Below, piece after piece: positions 25,138 to 35,062 of a stretch of 64,000 bases of DNA (the stretch's first letter is position 1; every line of letters begins with the position of its first letter). The stretch is from Plasmodiophora brassicae (lineage: Eukaryota > Endomyxa: Phytomyxea > Phytomyxea > Plasmodiophorida). Both the position numbers and the translations under genes were made by a program. The notes beneath the pieces are model-generated. The model was not told the origin of the DNA. It saw only the letters and a program-made list of their open reading frames with translations, and made no database searches. The stretch spans positions 1,426,001-1,490,000 of the forward strand of contig CP145412.1 in NCBI GenBank assembly GCA_036867785.1. Direction: 5' to 3'.

Positions 25138-26401
25138 TTATTTTCTGTCAGGCAGGCCGAGCAAGCTGAGGCCACCGGGCAGCCTGTCTGCTGCCATGCT
25201 TCCTTCATGGCGCTCCGGGTCGTCCCCGGCGAACGCGAGTATGTGATACCGGGGGTTCCAGGCGATCGAGTTCATCGCCGCCGAGCAGGGAATAGTGTAT
25301 GCGTGCTCGCCTACACATCGTCACCAGATTCAGCGAACGGTGACCCGGGGGCCCCTGGTCGGCAACGTACCCGTATCGACGCGGCAGATGTCAATGCGGT
25401 GGTCTTCGCTGCCGGACGCCAGGTACATGGAATCATGCGAAAAGCTCAGGGTTCGGACAGGGAGTTCCAGATTGTGATGAGCCCGGAGGCAGACGAGGTC
25501 TTCCGTGTCCCACAGGCACACGACGGCGTCGGCGCCACCAGTCGCGAGGTACCTGTAGCAGGGCGAGAACGAAACGCAATAGCATTGGCCAGTGTGCGCT
25601 TCGAACGCGTGAACCAGATCGAGTTTGACCGCTGGTGGGTCACCGCTCGCGACGACAGTATGGATCTACGCCAGCATTAGTGACCCAGGGCGAACCAACC
25701 CAGACGGACACACGACCCGGACCTCGACAACGCCCTTTCCCTTGCCGGTGGAGAACAGCAGCGCCGACGAATCCCTGCTCCATGCCAGCTCGTTAACCTC
25801 GTTGTCGGACGGGAACTCGCCAATGATCTGCTTGAGGCCGAAATCGATGATCGACACGGTATCGTTCTTATCGCCAACGGCAATCTAGGTAGACGGAAAC
25901 GAGTGTCCAGTAACCCGTAGCGTGCCGCGTCCCAGCGGCCCACCTACGTAATTGCCATCCGGGCTCCACGAGATGTTGATGTTGGCGCCTTTCGTCTCGA
26001 CCCTCTTGATGATCTTCCCGGCCTTGATATCCCAGATGCGAACGGTCTTATCCGTCGACGCCGTCGCCAGCAGATCTGTCAGAACAATTCCACATAAGGG
26101 TCGGTATCGTGAGGCGATAGCATGCGAACGGACGCTCGCTGATCGGCGACCAGCACAGCTGGTTCACTGTCGCTTCGTGCCCCTTCAGCTCGATCGCCTT
26201 CGACTGAACAATATCAGTCAGGACGTCATCTGCCAGTCGTGTGTGATGGGGAGACGGAATGCGAACCTGAAATCCGGTCGTATCGAGCGTCCAGATGCGG
26301 GCGGAATGATCCACCGACCCCGATGCCAGCTGTGCACCAGTACAGTTCCATGCGACCGAATGCACCGACTTCTTGTGCCCATAGAAATCCTTCCGCGGCA
26401 T
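25138..26401 (-). CDS. THOC3: THO complex subunit 3, WD40 protein
   Basis: The minus-strand gene runs from ATG 26401 to TAA at 25138. WD blocks follow the THOC3/Tex1 order: KDFYGHKKSVHSVAWNCTG, QLASGSVDHSARIWTL, ELKGHEATVNQLCWSP, a central block with NEVNELAWSRDSSALLFSTG, VCLWDTEDLVCLRAHHNLE, LPVRTLSFSHDSMYLASGSE, DHRIDICRVDTGTL, and an ending with NSIAWNPRYHILAFAGDD and LSLLGLPD. The pairing of an 'LWD..DLVC' blade with a 'PVRT.SFSHD' blade is diagnostic. THOC3 is part of the THO/TREX complex that couples transcription to mRNA export. Introns are short; one lies after the second blade near 26.2 kb. The 3' end faces the BLM-type gene 26 bp away. Confidence 0.85.
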
Positions 26402-26798
26402 CGCTAGGCAGGCATGGCTCATCAGAGACCCTGTCGACGGTACGCGTGTCCACCAGCGCACACCATACAGGAGAAATCCAGAGCGCCGTCGGGCGACTTC
26501 CTCGACGTGACCGCCGGCGCCGACATGGAGAACGGAGGCGCCTCCGGATCCAGCGCGCTGTCGTGGGCCACCATGGCGACCGCCTCCAAACCTGCGCGAC
26601 TGTGAGCTGCCACGCCCACGGAGTTCGTCGAGCGACAGCCCGACGAGGCGCGTCGTCGCATTGCAGCTCTCGCGTTCCCTAAGACGCCCACCCTGTGAAT
26701 ACGCGCGCCCTTCTGCTGGGACGACCGCACACGGCAGGCCATTATTGTACAAGCGCATAAAGCGCCTGAGAACGTTGTGGATGATGGGGCGGGATTGA

Positions 26799-27152
26799 TT
26801 AGGTCGCTGGTGGGCCGACGCGCTGCGCCTTGCCCAACACTTTCGTCGCAGCCTGTGCGTTGACGTTCGTGATCTTGGCAATGGCGGCGCGTGTCTCTAG
26901 GATCGACTCCTTCACGACCGCGTCCGTCTCGTCCTTCGCGGAGGCGTCCGCGTCGACCGGCAGCACGTCGTCGCCGGCCGCCACCAGCTGCCTCGACAGG
27001 TCGTCCAGCAACGACGTCAGCCTGGCGCGGTCCGCTCGCGCCGCCCGCACCGGGTACGCGATCTCGAACGACGCGGCCGTCCTGGCGAACGCCTCCTCCA
27101 GGTCCGTCTCCAGCGCCCTGACCAGACGCATGTAATCCGCCTCCGCGGACAT
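26799..27152 (-). CDS. Hypothetical helical protein
   Basis: A 117-residue frame from ATG 27152 to a stop at 26799 with strong third-position GC. The whole product is predicted amphipathic helix: an acidic first helix (YMRLVRALETDLEEAF), a basic middle and a second long helix (VKESILETRAAIAKI), separated by an Asp/Ala-rich linker. No signal peptide or cysteine is present. The size and two-helix form resemble small coiled-coil subunits of larger complexes, but I cannot name a family. It lies about 400 bp upstream of THOC3 on the same strand. Confidence 0.5.
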   Translation of the reverse strand: MSAEADYMRLVRALETDLEEAFARTAASFEIAYPVRAARADRARLTSLLDDLSRQLVAAGDDVLPVDADASAKDETDAVVKESILETRAAIAKITNVNAQAATKVLGKAQRVGPPAT

Positions 27153-27655
27153 CAATTACGGATTCTGGTCCACAACCATCGTTGACGAATTACGCCCCGT
27201 GATCGGCATGATGACGGTCTCTGGAAACACGTTTGCTATGACGATCTCCGGTCCGGTCGAGGCGGCACGGACGGCAGGACAGACAGGCTACCTAGGCAGG
27301 CACCGGCGGCGGACGTGCGGCGCGCTACGAGTAGGGTCCCATTGGCGACCGGCACCCCGGCGTTGCGTACGTCAGGGGCGGGCGGGCCGTCGGCGCAGGT
27401 CACTATGAAATGACGCGTTCCTTATTAGAGTCTCGCAACGGGCTTTCATGCTCTGTGCCGCTTGCGTGCTATCCGGACGCCAAACCGACACGAATCGATC
27501 TTGGCCGCCGTGCAGCCTACCCGTGCACGTCGCCGGTCACCTGTGGGTTCGACATCGCCATTCAAACCGCTTGACGCCAATCAAATCGAATCGCACCGTC
27601 TCGACGTTCGCCTCACCAGGGTGCAATGCGGGGGCAGCTGGCCTGAATCGGTTTC
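27153..27655. other. Spacer before the rRNA piece, no gene seen
   Basis: No coding frame or motif was recognised. It separates the minus-strand helical protein gene from the hairpin that begins the rRNA segment. Confidence 0.4.
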
Positions 27656-27729
27656 CATCACAGCCACCTTCATTCCCGTAAGCATACTTTATATGGAAAC
27701 ATGCCTACGGAATGAAGGTGGCTGTGATG
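27656..27729. repeat. Hairpin at the start of the LSU rRNA segment
   Basis: A perfect 21-bp inverted repeat (27656-27676 with 27709-27729) extends inwards with a few more pairs, leaving a short AT-rich loop around 27686-27700. The right arm is rRNA-like sequence (GGAATGAAGGTGGC), so the left arm is an inverted copy lying just outside the rRNA homology. Confidence 0.9.
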
Positions 27730-28575
27730 TCTCGTGCGGGCAGCAACGTCGGGCGGCTCAAACAACTGTGCGACCCAGGAGCATATATTGTAGAGGCCCG
27801 AACGATGGCGAACTGTGCTTGAGCAGGACAGGGTGCAACACTAGGGGCGAGAGACTACCCGAACTATCTACATAGTAGCTGGTTCCCTCCGAAGATTCCC
27901 TCAGGATAGCTGGAGTTGACAGACGTGTTGTACCAGGTAATGCTGATGATCAGGGTCCTTTAGGGGCAATATGCTGACCTGAACCTACGTAAGTGGGTAT
28001 GAAAGGGGGCGTTGCTTCGGTGAACCTCGATGGCAACCGCGAATTCTTAGTGGGCCAGTTTTGGTGTGTAAGCAGAACTGACGATGGGGGATGAACCGGA
28101 CGTCCGGTTAAGCTGCTAAAGTGCTCGCTCATGTAGATCCCATGAAAGGCGTTGGTTCATCATCCAGACAGCAGGACGGTGGCCACGGATGTCGGAATCC
28201 GCTAAGGAGTGTGTAACGACTCACCTGCCGAATGGATTAGCCCTGAAGATGGTGCTCCAGCAGGCCTCCGATACCGGGCCATTTCTTCGAGTGCCTATGC
28301 AGAAATGGGTAGGAGGGCGCGGAGGTCTTTGGCAACGAATAATCTCTTGGCATGAGCCTGAATGAAGCGTCATATAGAGCGTGGATCTTGGTGGTAGTAG
28401 TAAATGTTCAAGAAAAGACTTTGAAGACTGAAGTGGGGAAACGTTCCGGGTGACGAGCATTTGGACACGGGTTCGTCGACCGACCCTGCCTGGGAGCTCT
28501 CAACGACACTGAACAGGCCGACTTTGCTGCTCGGCAACGCTCGAAAGGGAATCAGGTTCATATTCCTGAACAGAT
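27709..28575 (+). rRNA. Isolated fragment of nuclear 28S (LSU) rRNA
   Basis: The segment follows the middle of eukaryotic LSU rRNA in the correct order. It has GATGGCGAACTGTGCTTGAG, TAGTAGCTGGTTCCCTCCG, TTCCCTCAGGATAGC, TTAGTGGGCCAGTTTTGG, AGCAGGACGGTGGCCA, GTCGGAATCCGCTAAGGAG, AACGACTCACCTGCCGAAT, GATCTTGGTGGTAGTAG, CTTTGAAGACTGAAGTGGGG and CGAAAGGGAATCAGG. These are nuclear, not mitochondrial or bacterial, signatures. A block of about 70 nt usually present between the first two is missing and the spacers are divergent. No SSU, 5.8S, ITS or other LSU part adjoins it; protein genes flank it on both sides. It is either a transposed rDNA fragment (pseudogene) or one coding module of a scattered rRNA. 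Confidence 0.85.
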
Positions 28576-28590
28576 ACAACAATAACGGGG

Positions 28591-29043
28591 TCAGCATTGG
28601 TCGAGGCGCATCAGAAGCGCATGACGGCCGTCGCAATAGTAGTCGCAGATCTGCCCATGTGCCGTAAAGCCCTCGGACCGGTAGAGCGCCACGGCGGCAT
28701 GTCGTTCTGGGTCGACATGGAGCGACAACGTCTGGTACCGCGATCGCGCCCAGCGTAGCAGCCACCGTCCAACCCCATTCCTTTGAGCGGCGGCCGCCAC
28801 AGCGAGCTTGACAATGTGCCCAGTCCGACTGACGATCATGTACCCGACAGCGCCGCTGCCGTCGACAACGGCAACCACCATCGTCTGCGAGCGTTTCATC
28901 GCCTCCCTTTCCAGCTGCCCGGTCAGCGACTCGTGTTTCGGGAACAGACGCCGCTCAATGACGTCGCACTGCGCCACAAGCGCGGCATCGCCAGCAGGCA
29001 GGCGACGTTTGCTGCTGTCGATCTCTCTCAGGGCGCACTGCAT
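28591..29043 (-). CDS. GNAT-family N-acetyltransferase
   Basis: A 150-residue single-exon protein from ATG 29043. The GNAT core is clear: an N-terminal helix with RRLFPKHESLTGQL, strand MVVAVVDGSGAVGYMIV, strand HIVKLAVAAAAQRNGVGRWL, whose Q-R-N-G-V-G segment is the acetyl-CoA pyrophosphate loop, then SLHVDPERHAAVALYRSEGF, the typical late strand and helix. The spacing matches small-molecule or N-terminal acetyltransferases; the LAVAAAAQRNGVG block resembles N-terminal acetyltransferase catalytic subunits. A longer in-frame extension upstream exists but lacks homology. Its stop codon lies about 15 bp beyond the end of the LSU rRNA segment, which runs in the opposite direction. Confidence 0.8.
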   Translation of the reverse strand: MQCALREIDSSKRRLPAGDAALVAQCDVIERRLFPKHESLTGQLEREAMKRSQTMVVAVVDGSGAVGYMIVSRTGHIVKLAVAAAAQRNGVGRWLLRWARSRYQTLSLHVDPERHAAVALYRSEGFTAHGQICDYYCDGRHALLMRLDQC

Positions 29044-29290
29044 GCCACTGGCGGACCCGCCAACGACGTGTGGCAGCTGCAGCGGCCAGCGTGGCGGCGC
29101 ACCGGAAATAGCGCACCATGCCGTGGCGCGAACAGGCGCCAGGGGCCACCCCCCGGCTTGGTCCGACCCGCGCGCTATGCACGTACGATAACATATATAC
29201 AATCGAGACATCGTTGGCGCTTGGCAGTCCGCGCGCATGCATCATACTTAACAAACGCATAGGACATTGGACACGGCCGGGCCACCTTGC

Positions 29291-30205
29291 TCACGCGATG
29301 TCAAGCTGCCCCATGCAGCACTTTTGCAGTAAGAAGTTGACGTTGACCCAGGGGTGCGTGGCATCTGCAATCGGCGCCGTTAGACGGGCAGCAGCAGATC
29401 ACAGGCAGGCGCGTTCCCCACCGAACAGCTGTGTTGCGTCCCGGCCGACGCCCCGCATGATCTCAGACGGACCTGTGACAGCAACGTCGCGTCAGAGCGC
29501 GACCGGCAGCGTCACCGATGACGACAACGACGACACGTACCGCCAGGATGGAAGTCGACGTACCTGGTGACGTCATAGACGAGGCCGTGAAGGACGATCC
29601 AGGCGTCATTCCGCGTGCAGTGCTGGGCGACCTGCGCCATGGTGTACCTGGTCCGGTTCGGCGTCGGCATGGCGGACGTGACGCGCACCCAGTCCATGGC
29701 GCTGTGCCCAGGTGCCAGCGGCACCTTCTGGACGCCCGTAATCTCCCCTCTGAGAGCAGGCCTGGCCGCCGGCGACGCTGGGGACGACGGCATCGGCGGC
29801 GGCGACGACGTTAACGACGACGACACTGGCGGCGGCGGCGACGTTAAGAACGGCGGCACTGGCGGCGGCGGCGAATGACCGCTCGGAACCGTGGACCTCG
29901 ACCCGGCAGCAGCATATTCGCCAACATAGTACTTGTCCATGTCCTGCCGCGCCCTTCGCGTATGCCCTACGATTGAGGTCAGCGCCGACGGGCGGGCCCG
30001 GTTCGCGCGAACACGCCCGGGGCCGTGTACCGATCTCCTCGAACTGGGCGGTGGCGTCCTTGCCGGCCTCGTACCGCAGGATCTCCATGCCGCCCGGGTG
30101 GTCCTCGAACCTGCCGAGGTCGTAGACCTTGCCGTGGATGGCGACCCAGACATCGTCCTTGCGCTGACGAAGTTCAGCGTCCGTGATGAGGCGCCGCGCC
30201 GCCAT
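29291..30205 (-). CDS. Double cytochrome b5-domain protein
   Basis: Spliced minus-strand gene from ATG 30205 to TGA at 29291. The first cytochrome b5 domain has VWVAIHGKVYDLGRFEDHPGG and GKDATAQFEEI, joined across an intron to GHTRRARQDMDKYYVGEY; both haem histidines are present. A Pro/Ser-rich linker follows. Then comes GHSAMDWVRV, the lead-in typical of cytochrome b5 reductase 4 (NCB5OR), and a second domain with AWIVLHGLVYDVTRYVDFHP. The HPGG is split by an intron and followed by PSEIMRGVGRDATQLF and DATHPWVN, again with both histidines. No flavin or NADH reductase domain follows: the protein stops at MGQLDIA. There is no membrane anchor. A soluble two-haem electron carrier is inferred. 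Confidence 0.85.
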
Positions 30206-30291
30206 CCGCCAATGATGCGGACCGCACCTGCGAGCGCCGCACGCACCCCGCACCCGCAGTTGAGCAGACCGCACGGGCGCGCCGGCGCGTT

Positions 30292-31218
30292 TTACTTCGG
30301 TTTGACGAAGACGGCCTTGCGCAGGTCGACGACGACCTTGACGGTTTGCGACTGGACGAACAGCCGGTACGGCCAGGACAGGAGGAGGACGCTGGCGGCG
30401 ACGCAGGCCAACGGTGTCATGTACCAGGGGACGTGCTCGTGGTACGACATGATGAAATGGCGCCGGAACCCGGGCGTGTACATGCGCTGCGTGTAGTCCA
30501 TGTGGGTGTCGCGGCCGGCGTGCTCGCTGCGGAACCTGGCGACCCGGTCGTTGAACGCGTTCTCGGTCCACGCGTCGCCGAACGTGATCCGCTCGTTCAG
30601 CTGCAGGCGGACCGTGTCGAACGGCAGGGCCGCGTCGACGCTGGACAGGAACCCGTCGTCGTGCGTACAGTACGAGTACGCGAACGACTCGGTGGCGCTG
30701 TGCGTATCGACGCGCACGTCGTACGATTCCGTGTGGGTGTGCTGACGACCCTCGGAATCGGTCGTTGTCACCGTCCGATGCCGGGTCTGTTACGCACCCA
30801 GGTCGTCCGTCACGAGGCATGGCACGGCACGCAGACGACCAACCTCGTAGTGGTAGCACCTGACAGCCATTTCGATGACAGGCGGCGTGTTCTGCAGCTC
30901 CTGGATGCGATGGATGGCCTGCGGCGCCGATTGCGGTTCGCCGGCGAGGTACCGCATAGGCGACGCCGGACAGCACAGCGCTTCGATCAGGTACACGGCG
31001 TACACGACAATGGCCAGCCAGAAGGTGCCCACGTCGGCGGCGAGCAGGACGACGGCCGCGACGGCCGCCACGTCCAGCACGAACGCCACCGGGTAGGTCC
31101 GCTTCGGCTCAATGATATGCGCGCGCGCCGACCGCTCCGCCTCCACGTCGTACAGCGGCGGCGGGCTGTCCCCGGCGTCGTCAACAGCGCTGTAGTCGGC
31201 GCCTGCACCGTGGTGCAT
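30292..31218 (-). CDS. TMEM151-like membrane protein
   Basis: Two exons (31218-30844 and 30786-30292) joined by a 57-nt GT-AG intron, phase 0, give 289 residues. The N-terminal region has two closely spaced hydrophobic segments (VAFVLDVAAVAAVVLLAADV and FWLAIVVYAVYLIEAL), then AVRCYHYE joined to TRHRTVTTTDSEG, YDVRVDTHSATESFAYSYC, a soluble domain with DTVRLQLNERITFGD and YTPGFRRHFIMSYHEH, and a last hydrophobic segment (PLACVAASVLLLSWPYRLFV). The CYHYE...VNTH and SY-C blocks and their order match the TMEM151A/B family, whose function is poorly known. The intron position follows from the family match: the unspliced frame would stop early. Confidence 0.75.
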
Positions 31219-31375
31219 GACTTACGTATCAGTGTGCAGGTGGACGAGCCGAAGAGGTTCGTCGTCCCGCGGCAAAAAAGGCGCACCGCATTTTAGTTGC
31301 AGTCGCGGCAACAGCCAGCGACCCCCTCCTGATGACGTCATCACTGGGCCCCGTGCGAGACAGCCCACCGTCTAT

Positions 31376-33264
31376 CTAACCGGACGAAGCGACGTTTAGT
31401 GCCAGGGGTCGTTTCGACGTTTCGAAGGCGAAGGGCGTCGAGGCGTCGAGGCGGATTTCATCGTCGTAGGCGCATGCGTGCAGGTTGGCGGATTGCAGGT
31501 CGGCGAGGACGCCGGGGACGTCGTCGGGCGCGGCGGCTCGGAAGACGGTGCGCGATTGACGATGGCAGACGGGTGTCAAACATGGAAGAGGGGCAGGCAG
31601 CGGGACGCCGTTATTGTCAATGGCGCCGCCGATAACGACGATTAAGGAGCGTGCGTCATCGTCGACAGCGGCCGTGCCGCTGCGATCTTGGCCGACAGCG
31701 AGAGACAGGCACGTTCCCGGAATCGAAAGGGACCCCTGAGGTAGCGACAGATCACAACCGATTGCGAGTGCCCTCTGCAGAGCGATACGCCCAGCGTCAA
31801 GCGACGCGCTCGGCATTGCAAAGTCAGCAAAGTCAGGGGACAGCGAATCGCTAGCGCTTCTGACAGGCGGGCGTACCACGCCCGTCGTCTCGACCAGGGA
31901 GCAGTTCGCCCAGCGAGATCGAAGCTCATCTTGCAGATCCGCGGCTGTCCTTGGAAGGGCGCCATTGACGACAAATTCGAAATGCAGCAGCAACTCGAGT
32001 AGGTCGTCTCCAAAGATCTGCGATGGCCGCGAACGAGAATCAGTTTAGGCCAGCATGGCTACAAGACAATCCCCGTCTACTGGTTTCGATGAAGTGGCCA
32101 GCAACTCGACCACATGTCTCAGGCCGACATTATCCTGTAGGGATTCACGCTGGCGTTCTCCTTCATCCTCCAGGTCTTGGCGTTGCCGCGCCAACCTCGC
32201 CGCCTCCCGGTCGCACGCACCGTCGCCAACGGCGGCCACCGCGACAAGCACGCCTGGACGTCTCGGGTCACTGGTCGGGTACTTTTGTGGCTGCAGCAGC
32301 GGGTGGGCTGCGGAAATGTCAGCTTCTCGCCACTCCAAGGCGACGCAGACGATGAACACACGTACACTGCAGCGCCTGATAGACGAGCCGACGAAGATAC
32401 GAGTTGCCGGCGGTGATAATTAGCCGATCATCGTCACTTGCCGACAGCGTCAACAGGTTCTCATGGGACGGGACTGAACAGACAGGCATGCGTGTTAGAC
32501 GGTCGAGCCATGCACGAACACTGCGCGTACCAACTCTCGTCAAGCAGCGGTTGCCCGGCGGCAATCGCCTTGGAAGCCGACCTAAGAGCGACCAATCAGC
32601 GCACACCAGACCGGGCAGTGATACACGGGGGACGTACTTGCTGAATTCGAACGTCTTCAGGGCCAGGCTGGTTATGTCGAACACCTTCTGATCCCTGGGG
32701 GCGGTGATCACAATGTCGGTGCGCTTCTCGGTCAGGGCACTCTCTTGAGCATCTCGCTTGGAGCGCAGCGTCGCCTCGATCAGTCGTTCATCGGTGGTCG
32801 ACAGCCAGTTCATTCCATTGCGGAACACGCGGTTGAAGTCGAACCCGTTGCGAGCCAGATCGGCCATGTGGGCGGCATCCGACCAGAATACCGATTTGCT
32901 CAGCAGGAGCCGGTCGCCGACGGCCGCCTGCAGGCTGGCGCCGCTGATCACCGGGAACACATCGATCGTGAACGGGCGGCACTGACCATCGCGCCGCACA
33001 GCGCACACGCCGACCTGGAGAATGGCGAACTTCCTGGCCGCCTGCCCGATGCAGGTCAACGCCTGATGCGCGGACGCGAACGGCGCGCCGGGCGGCACCG
33101 ACGGACGCCCACTGTGCACCCGTTCGTCAGGCACGCGATCCAGTGCATATGCGACGGATCCCGGACCTATAGACAGCGGCGACGACGACGGTGTCGCACC
33201 ATTCGACGGCCGCACGGAGCGCATCGAGCGTGTGCGCCGCCGACGACAACGCCGTCGCCGTCAT
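31376..33264 (-). CDS. PARN-like protein, catalytic residues replaced
   Basis: The minus-strand gene runs from ATG 33264 to a stop at 31376, with a 54-nt first intron (33166-33113). Its scaffold follows poly(A)-specific ribonuclease PARN: a 24-residue N-terminal helix, then CDTVVVAAVYSG where PARN has ADFFAIDGEFSG; KFAILQVGVCAV; NGFDFNRVFRNGMNWL (very close to PARN); APRDQKVFDI; SYLRRLVYQALQC; a charged helix and NVGLRHVVELLATSSKP; IFGDDLLELLLHF where PARN has VIGHNMLLDVMHT; SLDAGRIALQRALAI where PARN has HEAGYDAYITGLCF; and an RRM-like tail. By hand alignment all four DEDD acids (human D28, E30, D292, D382) are replaced, by Ala, Val, Leu and Ile. It is probably a non-catalytic RNA or protein binder. 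Middle exon borders are approximate. Confidence 0.7.
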
Positions 33265-33483
33265 CAACGACGCAGTTTCCCAAATGCCGACGCTGGCCGT
33301 GGTGCAGCTCGCAAAAGTGTGCCGCCCGCGTAACGGGTACCATTGCGCAGCAACGACGTGCTGTTACCTACCGGGGGGGCGGATACCTGTGCCGCGCAGG
33401 CGCGCTGCAGATATTTCAAAGTCAGCGGCACGCAAACCGTGCATATCTCGCTGACTGGGCGTGTCATTGCCAGACGCAAACGA

Positions 33484-35062
33484 ATGCGCCAGGCGTGGCA
33501 GACGGCGATTGTCGCGGGTGTACTGCTGATAGGGGCGAGCGCTGGCGATCCAGGAACGGGGTACGTCTATGTCGCGAACGTGACGTACGGCAGCAGAGGT
33601 CAGTCGTTTCATCCGTGGCCACCTTTGCCGTCGAATGTCACCTCGGTCCACGACTTCTCGTACACCGTGCTGCTGTGGGTGGACCCTGCCGCCGTGTCTT
33701 CGACGGCGCCCGCCTCGTCGTCTGTCCTGCAGGTCGGCACCGGACTCGGTGTGACGCTTCAGAACACGCGATCGGTCTGCGTGTACACCACGGCGGCGAA
33801 CGCGACCGCCGACCAGATCCAGACCGCGTCCTGGATGTTCCTTGGCATTACCGTCTACGGCGGGCCTCGCAGGAACATCACGCTGAACCTGATCGGATCG
33901 GACGGCACCGTCGTCGAGCGGGCCGCCCGACTCCCATCGGACCTGAGCGTACCCAATTCGACGGTGTGGCTGACAGGCCCGTCGCCATCGCCGCCGCCGT
34001 TCTTTGGCGTCGTTGCCGACCTGCGCCTCTGGGCGCATGCGCTCAGCGTGTCGGACCTGATGAAGGTCAGAGCGTCCGTGATGCCGTTGGCCACGACGAC
34101 GCCGCAACCGGGGGTGACCGGCGGGACGGCCTACCAAGGATACGCATTGAACCTGACGTGCGATCGCGGCCTTCGCATCGCATCGATCCGGTTCGCATCG
34201 TTCGGGACGCCGTCGGGCCTGTTCCCCGCGTTCGCAATGGGGCCATACCACGCGGCGAACTCCAGCGCGATCGTGCGGAATCGGTGCGCCGGCCTGCCGT
34301 CGTGCAGCGTGCCGGTGGCCACGAGCCTGTTCGGCGACCCGGCGTCAGGACAGCAGCCGATGCGCCTGAGCGTTGTGGCGCAGTGCTCGATAACGACAAC
34401 GCGGGCGGTCGTCAAACGCGCCGTGACGGTTCGGCACACGTCGGGGACCAGGCCAGGCCTGCCGAGCAAACCGTTGACCTCGGCACCCGTGAACAGGTAC
34501 GTGAGGGGACTGTTTCGTTCCACGTCGCGGATGGTTGACGATCAGGTGATCCAGCACGGGGGTCGCGGCGATGGACGTTGTCGACGAGATCACTGGCAAC
34601 CCGGCGGTGCTAGCCCTGATGATACTCGGCGTGATAGCGGTCATCGCGATCGTCGGGACCGTCGCGTACGCCGTTCGAGGCGTGACAATGCGGAGAAGGA
34701 GCGTCGAACCGAAGATTGTTGCTGAACGGGTGGTGCCGTACTTCCCGCCAAAGCAGCCGGCCGTAAAGGCGCAATCGCTGCCTGTGGCGGCGTCCTACTG
34801 GCTGGACGACGAGCAGGCGCGGGGCGACCGGAAGCCGCGCAGCAAGTCCCACCAGGGGCGCAATCGGCCAAAGCCGTCCATCAATCCCAGGTACGCGAAC
34901 CGGGACCCCAGGGCGTCCCATCAGCGAGGTTCGCAGCCTCCGGAGCGGCGCTCGCGATCCCCGGGACGACCGTCGCAACCGCGGGGGCAGATGAGCATCG
35001 GGGCCAGGCAACCATCGAGGAAGATACCACGGCAGCCTCCAATCGAGGAACACTTCTTCTGA
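33484..35062 (+). CDS. Type I membrane protein with SUEL lectin domain
   Basis: Two exons, 33484-34496 and 34555-35062, joined by a 58-nt GT-AG intron in phase 2, give 506 residues. The ATG is placed just before a hydrophobic signal peptide (AWQTAIVAGVLLIGASAG). Next is a LamG/concanavalin-like beta domain (DFSYTVLLWVDP, FFGVVADLRLWAHAL) and an SUEL/galactose-binding lectin domain (LNLTCDRGLRIASIRFASFG, IVRNRCAGLPSCSVPV, then LSVVAQC) with the expected cysteines. A Ser/Thr-rich stalk leads to one transmembrane segment (AVLALMILGVIAVIAIVG) and a basic, Arg/Pro/Ser-rich cytoplasmic tail. N-glycosylation sequons are frequent. This is a cell-surface carbohydrate-binding receptor or adhesin. It is divergently arranged with the PARN-like gene (220 bp apart). 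Its 3' end faces, and may overlap, BRCA2. Confidence 0.7.

Noticed and set aside
27709-28575. Mitochondrial or bacterial origin of the rRNA segment
   Set aside because: The TAGTAGCTGGTTCCCTCCGAAG and CTTTGAAGACTGAAGTGGGG blocks are nuclear eukaryotic forms, not bacterial-type.
29606-30976. A 456-codon minus-strand frame, Arg/Pro/Ala-rich
   Set aside because: It is a shadow frame across the cytochrome b5 and TMEM151-like exons. Its composition is typical of GC-rich antisense or shifted reading, and the true exons read in other frames.
32745-34538. A 597-codon plus-strand frame, very rich in Arg, His and Pro
   Set aside because: It runs antisense through PARN-like exons and in a shifted frame through the SUEL-lectin gene, without ATG-supported homology or a membrane signal.
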